DNA from: Shouchella xiaoxiensis
GTDB taxonomy: Bacteria; Bacillota; Bacilli; Bacillales; Bacillaceae_D
Direction of reading: 5' to 3'
Assembly (NCBI RefSeq): GCF_016907895.1
Contig: NZ_JAFBCV010000012.1
Location: 62,001-126,000 of the forward strand
Length of the DNA stretch: 64,000 nt
A model generated the notes under the pieces. It saw only the letters and a list, made by a program, of their open reading frames with translations, was not told the DNA's origin and did not search any database. Both the position numbers and the translations under genes were made by a program. The number at the start of each line of letters is the position of its first letter. The first letter of the stretch is position 1. Below are positions 19,583 through 27,124 of the stretch, one piece after another.

Positions 19583-19626
19583 TCAGCTAGTGTTCTTGCT
19601 ACACTGTTAGCGGAGGTGTGGCCAGC

Positions 19627-19995
19627 ATGGAAAGATTAGCGGAACTAACAGAAGGTCTGCTTCAGTTAACGAAAGAAGCGGAGCACTTTTACATTGATAC
19701 AGTAAAGAATGATCCGACTTACGAAGTTGATTTCTACGGTCAAGTTAAGCCATTTGCAGATAAAGTGCAGCCAATGGCACAGGAGTGGTTTCCGCTCGCA
19801 AAAACGTATTTGGTGCAAAACCCGATTAAGAATTTACATGTTGCCCAACTTGATCAGACGGTTGAAAACTTAGATGTTGTTGCAATTAAATCCTTTTATC
19901 CGTCTTCTGGGATGAAGCGACAAAGAGAAACATTCAAATCGGTCGAGTACGTTTTAGCCCATTTGCATGAGGAATTGAAAAACGACCCAACATAA
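19627..19995 (+). CDS. yppE: YppE-like helical protein (DUF1798)
   Basis: A 122-residue all-helical cytosolic protein resembling YppE of Bacillus subtilis, seen in the pattern MERLAELTEGLLQLTKEAE at the start and the central YEVDFYGQVKPFADKV and KRQRETFKSVEYVLAHLHEE segments. The function is unknown. The ATG at 19627 has GGAGG ten bases upstream; a GTG at 19618 would be too close to it. The location near yppC and sspM supports the call. Confidence 0.75.
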   Translation: MERLAELTEGLLQLTKEAEHFYIDTVKNDPTYEVDFYGQVKPFADKVQPMAQEWFPLAKTYLVQNPIKNLHVAQLDQTVENLDVVAIKSFYPSSGMKRQRETFKSVEYVLAHLHEELKNDPT

Positions 19996-20012
19996 ACGTT
20001 GGGTCGTTTTTC
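19978..20012. terminator. Bidirectional terminator
   Basis: AAAAACGACCCAAC and GTTGGGTCGTTTTT pair around an ATAAAC loop that holds the yppE stop codon. The A-run and T-run on either side allow it to serve both yppE and the converging small minus-strand gene. Confidence 0.9.
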
Positions 20013-20014
20013 AA

Positions 20015-20218
20015 TTAACCGCGATCTGTAACCATTAAGAATGCAAAAAACGCTAAAGTAGCAACGGAAAGAATGTTTAACGTCCATTGTAAAACCGTAT
20101 CCGTGCCTTCTGAGTGGTCCCCACCTGACTCTGCAGCCGCTGCCAGTGCGCTTGGTTCAAATGCGAGAAAGGCAAGAAGGGTAACTGCTAGAAGGGCTAT
20201 GATTCCTTTTTTGACCAT
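20015..20218 (-). CDS. Small secreted or membrane protein, 67 residues
   Basis: A hydrophobic N-terminus (residues 4-27, ending SALAAAAE) resembles a signal peptide or first membrane helix; a short acidic loop SGGDHSEGTD follows, then a second hydrophobic helix (about 43-62). The protein could be a two-span membrane peptide, or a cleaved peptide with one anchor. AAAGGAGG lies seven bases upstream of the ATG. No family is recognised. Confidence 0.65.
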   Translation of the reverse strand: MVKKGIIALLAVTLLAFLAFEPSALAAAAESGGDHSEGTDTVLQWTLNILSVATLAFFAFLMVTDRG

Positions 20219-20293
20219 TAGGAGTCCTCCTTTTTTAAGAGTGTATGTAACCGAACAAGTGCAAACGTTCTCACCTTACATTATAAAAGATAC

Positions 20294-20309
20294 GTTGCGC
20301 GCGCGCAAC
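20294..20309. promoter_or_regulatory. GC-rich perfect palindrome upstream of ilvA
   Basis: GTTGCGCGCGCGCAAC is a perfect 16-bp palindrome in otherwise A+T-rich DNA between the divergent small membrane gene and ilvA. It may be an operator or part of a leader structure; no T-run follows, so it is not a terminator. The rest of 20219-20412 shows no further gene, and no convincing -35/-10 pair was found. Confidence 0.4.
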
Positions 20310-20412
20310 AATCTCTGTCAGGCTTTTCTAATGAAAGGCTCTGTGTTAAAATTAGTCCATTGCATACTGCACACATTCGTTTAAATGTGCGCGCTGAAAG
20401 GACGTTTAGGAA

Positions 20413-21657
20413 ATGGCGACGTATTTACAAGATATCATTCGCGCAAATCAAATGATTAAAGATGTAGTGACTCACACACCTTTGCAAAAAGACCAAGTAT
20501 TATCTGAACGTTATGGCTGTACTGTCTATTTAAAGAGGGAAGATCAGCAAGTTGTCCGTTCCTTTAAAATTAGAGGAGCTTACTATCAAATTTCTTCGTT
20601 GCCACAAGAAGAATTAGCAGCAGGCGTTGTTTGTGCTAGTGCAGGCAACCATGCACAAGGTGTTGCTTATTCGTGTCAAGCGTTAAATATAAAAGGTGTT
20701 ATCTTTATGCCTTCTACAACACCGAAACAAAAAGTCGCGCAAGTGAAGTTTTTTGGACGTGAATTTGTTGAGGTACGGTTAATTGGCGACACATTCGACG
20801 ATTCTTATGCTGATGCGGTCCGCTATTGTGAAGAACACGGAATGGCGTTTATTCATCCTTTTAATCAAGATAAAATTATTGCCGGTCAAGGTACGGTTGG
20901 GCTGGAAATTTTAAATGATATTGAAGAGACGCCTGACTTTGTTTTTTCGTCAATTGGTGGTGGCGGTTTAATAAGTGGTGTTTCCACCTATATAAAAAGC
21001 ATTAGTCCTGCTACTAAGATGATTGGCTGTGAACCATTAGGTGCAGCATCAATGACCGAAGCCATTCGTGCTGGTGAAGTAGTTGAGTTAGCTGAAATTA
21101 ATAAGTTTGTTGACGGAGCTGCGGTTAAGCGTGTTGGTGATAAAACACTTGAGATTTGTAAGGAATTACTCGATGACATAGTTTTAGTTCCAGAAGGAAA
21201 GATATGTACAACGATTTTAAAACTTTACAATGAGAATGCTCTTGTTGCGGAACCAGCGGGAGCGATGCCAATTGCTGCGCTTGATTTATACGCAGAACAA
21301 ATTAAAGGAAAAATTGTTGTGTGTATTGTTAGTGGCGGAAATAACGATATTGGTCGAATGGAAGAAATCCGTGAGCGGTCGCTAATTTATGAAGGGTTAC
21401 AACATTATTTCATCATTCAATTTCCGCAACGAGCTGGTGCACTAAGAGAATTTATTTCCGATGTACTCGGTCCTGAAGACGACATTACCAGGTTTGAATA
21501 CACAAAGAAAAACAATAAATCGAGTGGTCCGGTTCTAATTGGAATCGAACTTAAGTCAAACGAAGACTATGACGGGTTAATGAACCGAATGGAAAAGCTC
21601 GGTTTTGCGTACAAAGAAGTCAATAAAAATGAAAGCTTATTCTCATTATTAATTTAG
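20413..21657 (+). CDS. ilvA: Threonine dehydratase, biosynthetic (IlvA)
   Basis: A PLP enzyme of 414 residues that turns threonine into 2-oxobutanoate for isoleucine synthesis. The PLP lysine is K52 in RSFKIRGAYY, the phosphate-binding loop is SIGGGGLISG, and VSGGNNDIGRM completes the site. The C-terminal ACT-like regulatory domain (about 330-414) is the single-copy type found in Bacillus IlvA. Close match in wording to Bacillus subtilis IlvA throughout, including GLQHYFIIQFPQRAGALREF. No T-box leader is present in front. Confidence 0.95.
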   Translation: MATYLQDIIRANQMIKDVVTHTPLQKDQVLSERYGCTVYLKREDQQVVRSFKIRGAYYQISSLPQEELAAGVVCASAGNHAQGVAYSCQALNIKGVIFMPSTTPKQKVAQVKFFGREFVEVRLIGDTFDDSYADAVRYCEEHGMAFIHPFNQDKIIAGQGTVGLEILNDIEETPDFVFSSIGGGGLISGVSTYIKSISPATKMIGCEPLGAASMTEAIRAGEVVELAEINKFVDGAAVKRVGDKTLEICKELLDDIVLVPEGKICTTILKLYNENALVAEPAGAMPIAALDLYAEQIKGKIVVCIVSGGNNDIGRMEEIRERSLIYEGLQHYFIIQFPQRAGALREFISDVLGPEDDITRFEYTKKNNKSSGPVLIGIELKSNEDYDGLMNRMEKLGFAYKEVNKNESLFSLLI

Positions 21658-21669
21658 GAGGGAATAGAA

Positions 21670-22194
21670 ATGCGATTAGAAGGAAAACGCATAATTGCAG
21701 CGGTCGATTCTGATTTTGAAGACTTAGAGCTATGGTATCCAATCATTCGTCTTCAAGAAGAGGGTGCTGAAGTCATTCTCGTAGCGGAAGAAGAGCAAAA
21801 AACATATATCGGAAAATACGGAGTGCCTGCAACGAGTGAAACGACATTTAAAGCAGTTAAAGCAAGTGAATATGACGGAATCTTAATTCCTGGAGGTTGG
21901 GCGCCAGATCGGTTGCGTCGATTTCCTGAATTACTAGCAATTCTGAAAGAGATGGACCAGGACCAGAAGCCAATTGGACAAATTTGTCATGCTGGTTGGG
22001 TGTTAATATCAGCAGGAATTTTAGCAGGTAAGCACGTGACGAGTACGCCAGGTATTAAAGATGATATGACTAATGCTGGAGCAATTTGGCATGATGAGCC
22101 AGTCGTAACGGATGGTCATATCATTTCAAGTAGACGACCACCTGACTTGGCTCCTTATGCAAAAGCATTCGCTGATGCAGTGGCGAAGCGTTAA
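21670..22194 (+). CDS. DJ-1/PfpI family protein
   Basis: A 174-residue flavodoxin-like protein of the DJ-1/PfpI superfamily. The nucleophile elbow GQICHAGWVLISAG carries the catalytic cysteine, and GILIPGGWAPDRLR carries the conserved loop. Family members act as glyoxalase III/deglycases or stress chaperones; older annotations say intracellular protease. It follows ilvA by 12 bases with GGAGGG in front, and its stop is one base from the RNase Z start. Confidence 0.88.
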   Translation: MRLEGKRIIAAVDSDFEDLELWYPIIRLQEEGAEVILVAEEEQKTYIGKYGVPATSETTFKAVKASEYDGILIPGGWAPDRLRRFPELLAILKEMDQDQKPIGQICHAGWVLISAGILAGKHVTSTPGIKDDMTNAGAIWHDEPVVTDGHIISSRRPPDLAPYAKAFADAVAKR

Positions 22195-22195
22195 G

Positions 22196-23134
22196 ATGGA
22201 GTTTCATTTTCTTGGAACCGGTGCGGGGGTCCCGGCAAAACAACGAAATGTAAGTTCCCTCGCAATTCGGTTTTTACAAAATAAAGGCGAAGTCTGGTTG
22301 TTTGATTGCGGAGAAGCCACGCAGCATCAGTTGTTACGATCGCCGCTTACATTAACGTCTATCTCAACGATCTTTATAACGCATCTGCATGGAGATCACC
22401 TTCTAGGGTTACCAGGGCTGTTGAGTAGTCGATCCTTTCAAGGGGCCAAAACAACGGTAACGCTTTACGGACCAGTAGGATTAAAAGAGTTTGTGGATGT
22501 GACGCTGCGAACAACCAAAACACAACTGCGCTATGATTTAATCATTGAAGAATTGAAACCAGGGTTATTGTTTAAAACAAAGCAACATGACGTACATGTT
22601 CTCCCATTGTCTCACCCTGTGTCTTCCTTTGCGATTCGTTTTACAGAAGCGGATCAACCCGGTCGATTACATGCAGAAAAATTAAAAGAGCTCGGTGTCG
22701 CGCCTGGCCCACTTTATGCACAGTTGAAGCTTGGGAAATCGGTCACGCTTTCTAATGGACAAGTAATTGATGGGACAGCGTATATGGATGAGCCAATTAG
22801 AGGAAGAACAATTGTTGTTGCAGGAGACACTGCTCCGGTTGAAGCGATGAAAGAGTTTGCTTTTCAGGCTGATGTCCTTGTTCATGAAGCGACGTTTGCC
22901 TCGGATCAGCAAGAACAAGCGCATGATTTTGGTCATTCCACTATTGCGGATGCTAGTTCGCTTGCAAAATCCGCAGAAGTAAAGCAGTTAATTCTTACGC
23001 ATGTCTCGTCTCGTTATGCCAAAGATGAAACCGTTTATTACGCTGAAGTCGAGCAATGCTTTCCAGGAGCATTTGTTGCTCGTGACATGTCTATCTTAAA
23101 ATTGTCGAAAGCGAGCGAGCTAATTCATGTTTGA
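22196..23134 (+). CDS. rnz: Ribonuclease Z (tRNA 3' endonuclease)
   Basis: A metallo-beta-lactamase-fold RNase of 312 residues that trims the 3' end of tRNA precursors lacking encoded CCA. The zinc motif is THLHGDHLLGLPG (H63, H65, D67, H68), with later ligands in VVAGDT and LTHVSSRY. The ATG at 22196 starts one base after the previous stop; a longer in-frame extension inside the upstream gene is not supported because the protein then starts MEFHFLGTGAGVPA like other RNase Z. It overlaps the next gene by eight bases. Confidence 0.95.
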   Translation: MEFHFLGTGAGVPAKQRNVSSLAIRFLQNKGEVWLFDCGEATQHQLLRSPLTLTSISTIFITHLHGDHLLGLPGLLSSRSFQGAKTTVTLYGPVGLKEFVDVTLRTTKTQLRYDLIIEELKPGLLFKTKQHDVHVLPLSHPVSSFAIRFTEADQPGRLHAEKLKELGVAPGPLYAQLKLGKSVTLSNGQVIDGTAYMDEPIRGRTIVVAGDTAPVEAMKEFAFQADVLVHEATFASDQQEQAHDFGHSTIADASSLAKSAEVKQLILTHVSSRYAKDETVYYAEVEQCFPGAFVARDMSILKLSKASELIHV

Positions 23135-23453
23135 AGTATCGGATGTTGATGTAAGACAAGCCTTAGATGATAAGGAGAGCGGCTGGCTTTACATGTCGTC
23201 TCCTTTTTGTGCAACTTGCCAACATGCAGAACGACTTCTTCAAATAATTGAAGCAAGTACAGCTTCGTTTACTTGCCAGAAGTTGAATATACAGCTGGCA
23301 CCAGACATTGCACAAAGCTTGCAAATTGAAAGTGTTCCAGCAATGCTTTATTATAAAGATGGAGAAAAAAGAGCTGTTTTTTATTCGTTCAGCTCCATAG
23401 TTGCTGTGTTAGAGAAAATGAAGGAGGTCGAAAAGAATGTCAATGGCTTATGA
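23127..23453 (+). CDS. Thioredoxin-like protein with CATC motif
   Basis: A 108-residue thioredoxin-fold protein. The active site is FCATCQHAE (C28, C31), and the cis-proline position is in IESVPAMLYY. The intermediate PCPC-type residues differ from classical thioredoxin WCGPC, which suggests a special partner. No signal peptide is present, so it is cytosolic. It overlaps rnz by eight bases and the bacilliredoxin gene by 17 bases, so the three genes are almost certainly co-transcribed. Confidence 0.85.
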   Translation: MFEVSDVDVRQALDDKESGWLYMSSPFCATCQHAERLLQIIEASTASFTCQKLNIQLAPDIAQSLQIESVPAMLYYKDGEKRAVFYSFSSIVAVLEKMKEVEKNVNGL

Positions 23454-23883
23454 AGAATATATGCGGCAAGTTGTTTTGCCAATGCGAGCGGAGTTAACTG
23501 AGGCTGGATTTAGAGAATTGACTAATCCCGATGCAGTGGATGAATATATCGGGAATGCGTCAGGGACGACGTTGGTTTTTATTAATTCAGTTTGTGGTTG
23601 TGCTGCTGGGCTTGCGCGCCCTTCAGCGATCTATTCGCTAAACCACACAAAAACACCGGATCATTTAGTCACTGTTTTTGCAGGTCAGGATAAAGAAGCG
23701 ACTGCACAGATGAGAAGTAAGTTTCCTGAATATGCACCTTCTTCACCATCGATGGCGTTATTAAAAGATGATCAAGTTGTTCATTTTATTCCACGTGAAG
23801 AGATTGAAGGGGCAGACCCAGAAGATATTATTCGAAACTTAGCAATGGCTTACAACGAACATTGCGAGGAACGTTCTTCTTAA
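23437..23883 (+). CDS. brxA: Bacilliredoxin (BrxA/BrxB family, YphP/YqiW)
   Basis: A 148-residue bacilliredoxin with the defining CGC motif (C53-G54-C55) in INSVCGCAAGLARPS. In Bacillus these proteins remove bacillithiol from S-bacillithiolated proteins such as MetE and OhrR, with the reductase YpdA and bacillithiol. The ATG at 23437 has GGAGG nine bases upstream. Which of the two paralogues (BrxA or BrxB) this is cannot be decided without alignment, so the symbol is tentative. It overlaps the upstream CxxC gene. Confidence 0.92.
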   Translation: MSMAYEEYMRQVVLPMRAELTEAGFRELTNPDAVDEYIGNASGTTLVFINSVCGCAAGLARPSAIYSLNHTKTPDHLVTVFAGQDKEATAQMRSKFPEYAPSSPSMALLKDDQVVHFIPREEIEGADPEDIIRNLAMAYNEHCEERSS

Positions 23884-23916
23884 TTGAAGAGCGTTTTTCT
23901 CATTAAGGAGAACATG

Positions 23917-24330
23917 ATGGATTTTACATTGCCACTACTTCAAACTAATAAACGATGGAATCTCAGAGACGAAGCAGCAGGTAGACCTGTCATGCTTACG
24001 TTTTGGACGAGCTGGTGTCCAGATTCCTTTCGTGATTTACAAGAAAAAAAGATACTGTTTCAGCATGCAGATCCATCGAAGCTCTGTTTTATAACCGTAA
24101 ATGTCACGGGGAGAGAGGGTGACGTTCAATTAACAGATTTTGTGCAGAAACACGAACTGCCATATGAGGTTTTATGCGATAACGGTACAGAAGTGTATGA
24201 TCGATTTAATTGTAGCGGTGTGCCTACAACAGTATTTCTTGATAAAGAATTGAATGTTGTCCAAACGCTTGGTGATCAAGCAAGGATAACCGATGTTATG
24301 ACAGGACTCACAGCAATTATAGACAAATAA
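23917..24330 (+). CDS. TlpA/AhpC-like thioredoxin-fold protein with CxxS site
   Basis: A 137-residue TlpA/ResA-like domain without signal peptide. The expected WCxxC site reads SWCPDSF, so the first cysteine (C34) is kept and the second is serine (S37). Cys in FNCSGVPTT lies next to the conserved cis-proline. A CxxS site points to a monothiol or bacillithiol-linked mechanism rather than a classical disulfide reductase. The ATG at 23917 is preceded by AAGGAG; an upstream TTG at 23884 lacks a site. It follows the bacilliredoxin gene by 33 bases and closes the cluster. Confidence 0.85.
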   Translation: MDFTLPLLQTNKRWNLRDEAAGRPVMLTFWTSWCPDSFRDLQEKKILFQHADPSKLCFITVNVTGREGDVQLTDFVQKHELPYEVLCDNGTEVYDRFNCSGVPTTVFLDKELNVVQTLGDQARITDVMTGLTAIIDK

Positions 24331-24357
24331 ACCAGCCACTGAGGACTGGTTTATTTG
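24325..24357. terminator. Bidirectional terminator
   Basis: CAAATAAACCAG and CTGGTTTATTTG form 12-bp arms around a nine-base loop. It overlaps the end of the thioredoxin-fold gene and abuts the stop of the converging metallophosphatase gene. Confidence 0.85.
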
Positions 24358-25083
24358 TTATTTAGGACGTACTGCGTAATAAATGACTGCGCCCATTTCT
24401 TCGATGTTTGGATAACCACTTTGCTTATAAATTTCGACAACATGCTCACGATTATATGGAACACGATTTAACTGAATTGAATGACTGCCATCTTCAATGT
24501 CGAGGATTGCATATGAAGCAAGTGGATGGCCGTCAAACGGCATGCCAACGCTTCCAACATTTACAATGTTTTTACCATGGAGCGAGCGTACGTATGGATG
24601 ATGCGTGTGCCCATAAATGTAAACATCTGCTTCATCGCGGACCATAAGTTCATTTTCAACTTTTTCTGTCTCATCAAATGCAACGGTATCAAACAAGCTT
24701 GTCGGTGTTGCGTGAAATGCATGGACAATTAAATCTTGTCCATCATCAATAACGAGCTCTGTAGGCAAATTCTTTAAGTAATCTATATCTTTTTGATCAA
24801 GTCTACCAAGGGCCCATTCACGCTCTTGTTGGAACATTTCTAGTCGTTCTTGTGGAACTTCACCATCTTTAAAACCGCGAACAAGCCATTCATCTGCGTT
24901 TCCTTTAATCACTTGTGCACCAGATGATTGAACGAGCTCAATTACTCGCTTAGGCTCAGGACCACGGAAACAAAGGTCTCCTAATATGTAAATACGATCG
25001 ATTTGCTTTGTTTGCAAATCATTTAAGACAGCTTCAAGGGCTGTCGCATTACCATGGATGTCCGATAAAAAAGCAAATCTCAT
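24358..25083 (-). CDS. Calcineurin-like metallophosphoesterase
   Basis: A 241-residue two-metal phosphoesterase. The metal-binding series is complete: SDIHGN at the N-terminus, GDLCFRGP, GNAD, HAFHATP and GHTHHP. It belongs with the YfcE/PrpE-like soluble phosphodiesterase or phosphatase families; the substrate is not evident. Start ATG at 25083 is preceded by AAAGGAGG. It is monocistronic and convergent with the redox cluster. Confidence 0.88.
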   Translation of the reverse strand: MRFAFLSDIHGNATALEAVLNDLQTKQIDRIYILGDLCFRGPEPKRVIELVQSSGAQVIKGNADEWLVRGFKDGEVPQERLEMFQQEREWALGRLDQKDIDYLKNLPTELVIDDGQDLIVHAFHATPTSLFDTVAFDETEKVENELMVRDEADVYIYGHTHHPYVRSLHGKNIVNVGSVGMPFDGHPLASYAILDIEDGSHSIQLNRVPYNREHVVEIYKQSGYPNIEEMGAVIYYAVRPK

Positions 25084-25227
25084 AGTCGTTAGCCTCCTTT
25101 TTCATATTGTAACAGATCTATTGATTAATAGGGAAATAGAATGAATTTATGCGCAATGTCTACGACTAGCAATGGTTTCTGAGACATGTTAGAATTTAGC
25201 TGAGAACAAGCCTCAAGGAGGATGAAC

Positions 25228-26346
25228 ATGTATATTAAGTCAATCGAACCAACTCCAAGTCCTAACACAATGAAGCTTAACTTAAGTGAAGTCGTTGGAG
25301 GGGCAAGTACAACGTACAATGAGAAAAACAAAGACTCAGCACCAGGTTTTATTCAACAGCTTTTTACATTAGAAGGCATTAAAGCCGTGTATCATGTAGG
25401 TGATTTTCTGGCTGTAGACCGTTTTCCAAAAGCGGATTGGAAAGTCATCTTGCCACAAGTGCGTTCGCTATTCGGTGAGCAGCCGGATCATGACCAGTCC
25501 GCTCATAGCTTGCAAGAAGGCTTCGGGGAAGTAAAAGTCCAAGTTCAAGTATTTAAAGGCATTCCGATGCAGGTAAAAGTAACAGATGATGAGCAGGAAG
25601 TACGCAAAGCATTGCCAGAACGCTTTGTAACGGCAGTTGCTCAGGCGCAACTCCCTGATGATAATGTGGTTCTTGAACGGAAGTGGGACGATCAAGCACC
25701 ACGCTATGGAGAACTAGAAGCCATTGCAAATGAAGTTGCTTCTGAACTTGAAGCAGCATATTCAGCAGCTCGACTCGACAGTCTCGTGCAATTAGCAAAA
25801 GGAGAGAAAGCCGCCGCTGAAGCTTTTGCGAAACGTTTTAAAGAAGTAACGGTGGATATGCTCAAAGATGAAGACTGGCGCAATCGTTATGCTACATTGG
25901 AACAAATGGACCCGAAAGAAAAAGATTTACCGGTATTAGCCGTTGCGCTTGATGATGAAAAAGCTTCGATTCGACGATTAGCAACGATGTATTTAGGGAT
26001 GATTGAAGAAGAGAGCGTACTGCCATTATTAGAAAAAGCGCTTAAAGATAAGTCTGTGACTGTACGGAGAACAGCTGGGGATTGTATGTCTGATATTGGA
26101 TCAGAAAAAGGAATTCCTGCGATGATGGAATCTTTAAAAGATGAAAGCAAAATTGTGCGATGGAGAGCTGCGATGTTTCTATATGAAATCGGGGATGAGA
26201 AAGCAATCCCAGCATTAAAAGAAGCTGAACAGGACCCTGAATTTGAAGTAGCCCTTCAAGTGAAAATGGCGCTGGAGCGTATTCAAGATGGTGAAGAAGC
26301 AAAGGGCTCAGTCTGGAAACAGATGACGGAAGCTCGAAACAAGTAG
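25228..26346 (+). CDS. cvfC: CvfC/YpgR-like: Nfu N-domain plus HEAT repeats
   Basis: A 372-residue protein. The N-terminus MYIKSIEPTPSPNTMKL matches the Nfu N-terminal domain, and residues from about 190 onward form HEAT-like repeats (DEKASIRRLATMYLGMI, DKSVTVRRTAGDCMSDI, DESKIVRWRAAMFLYEI). This pairing is characteristic of conserved virulence factor C of Staphylococcus and YpgR of Bacillus. Its molecular role is unclear; the family is linked to virulence gene expression in Staphylococcus. The ATG at 25228 is preceded by AAGGAGG six bases upstream. Confidence 0.85.
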   Translation: MYIKSIEPTPSPNTMKLNLSEVVGGASTTYNEKNKDSAPGFIQQLFTLEGIKAVYHVGDFLAVDRFPKADWKVILPQVRSLFGEQPDHDQSAHSLQEGFGEVKVQVQVFKGIPMQVKVTDDEQEVRKALPERFVTAVAQAQLPDDNVVLERKWDDQAPRYGELEAIANEVASELEAAYSAARLDSLVQLAKGEKAAAEAFAKRFKEVTVDMLKDEDWRNRYATLEQMDPKEKDLPVLAVALDDEKASIRRLATMYLGMIEEESVLPLLEKALKDKSVTVRRTAGDCMSDIGSEKGIPAMMESLKDESKIVRWRAAMFLYEIGDEKAIPALKEAEQDPEFEVALQVKMALERIQDGEEAKGSVWKQMTEARNK

Positions 26347-26357
26347 GAGGACACGTA

Positions 26358-26588
26358 ATGGCTGAAACTATTGATGCATTGCTTTCCAAGCTAGAGGCTG
26401 AGGGCAAGGAAGACATAATTGACATAATTGAAGATACAAAGAAGGGAAGATTGGAAGAAATTGAGTTAGTTGAATCCATTGGACTCCTCTACGATTTAGA
26501 TGACAACAGAATATTGTTGCAGTGGTTACAAGAGCAAGGTGTACAGTTAAATTATGTAACAGATGAAGAGGAAGAAGAAGAGAAATAG
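26358..26588 (+). CDS. Small acidic protein resembling sigma-70 region 1.1
   Basis: A 76-residue very acidic protein ending in DEEEEEEK. The pattern of a short helical bundle followed by LQWLQEQGVQLNYVTDEE resembles sigma-70 region 1.1 (compare LLEEMGIEV-type sequences), the autoinhibitory, DNA-mimicking domain of housekeeping sigma factors. The assignment is an inference by pattern only. It starts 11 bases after cvfC with AGGAGG in front and is followed by a terminator, so it is likely co-transcribed with cvfC. Confidence 0.7.
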   Translation: MAETIDALLSKLEAEGKEDIIDIIEDTKKGRLEEIELVESIGLLYDLDDNRILLQWLQEQGVQLNYVTDEEEEEEK

Positions 26589-26616
26589 AACGTATCGCTT
26601 TTACGATACGTTTTTT
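26589..26616 (+). terminator. Terminator after the acidic small gene
   Basis: AACGTATCG and CGATACGTT pair around CTTTTA, followed by a T-run. Confidence 0.9.
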
Positions 26617-26641
26617 CTCCTTCTTAATAAGGAGGGCGAGT

Positions 26642-27124
26642 ATGAGGAAGCAACCAGAAAAACGCTTACCAAAAAAAGCAATTCAAGTTTGGCGAATCCA
26701 AAATACGTTTGACACGCTGTTATTTGCACTTATCCCAATTGGTTACTATTTTGGCCAAGCATACATATTTGAATCTTTTTATGAGTGGATTACGTTTGCT
26801 TTAGTAGGAATCGTTGCTTTATACGGTATTGTTCGTGTGGGTATTTGGCCAACAATTCAGTGGCATCGTTTTCGTTATGAAGTATTTGATGATGAAATTG
26901 ACATTCAGCAAGGAGTCATTATCGTAAGACGTACCCTTGTTCCTATGGTTCGAGTACAGCATGTAGATACGGATCAAGGTCCGATCTTAAGACGTTATAA
27001 GATGGCTGCCGTTTCCATTACAACTGCGGCAACAACTCATAAAATACCAACGCTCTTTATCGAAGATGCGGATTCGCTGAGAGATCAAATTGCAGCGCTT
27101 GCATCGGTGCAAGAAGATGAATGA
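26642..27124 (+). CDS. ydbS: YdbS-like membrane protein with PH-like DUF304 domain
   Basis: A 160-residue membrane protein with two hydrophobic spans (about 28-45 and 50-75) followed by one bPH2 (DUF304) domain: EVFDDEIDIQQGVIIVRRTLVPMVRVQHVDTDQGPILRRYKM. YdbS and YdbT of Bacillus subtilis are linked to resistance against antimicrobial peptides, and the same two-gene pair is seen here. Start ATG at 26642 has GGAGGG upstream. It overlaps the ydbT-like gene by eight bases. Confidence 0.88.
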   Translation: MRKQPEKRLPKKAIQVWRIQNTFDTLLFALIPIGYYFGQAYIFESFYEWITFALVGIVALYGIVRVGIWPTIQWHRFRYEVFDDEIDIQQGVIIVRRTLVPMVRVQHVDTDQGPILRRYKMAAVSITTAATTHKIPTLFIEDADSLRDQIAALASVQEDE

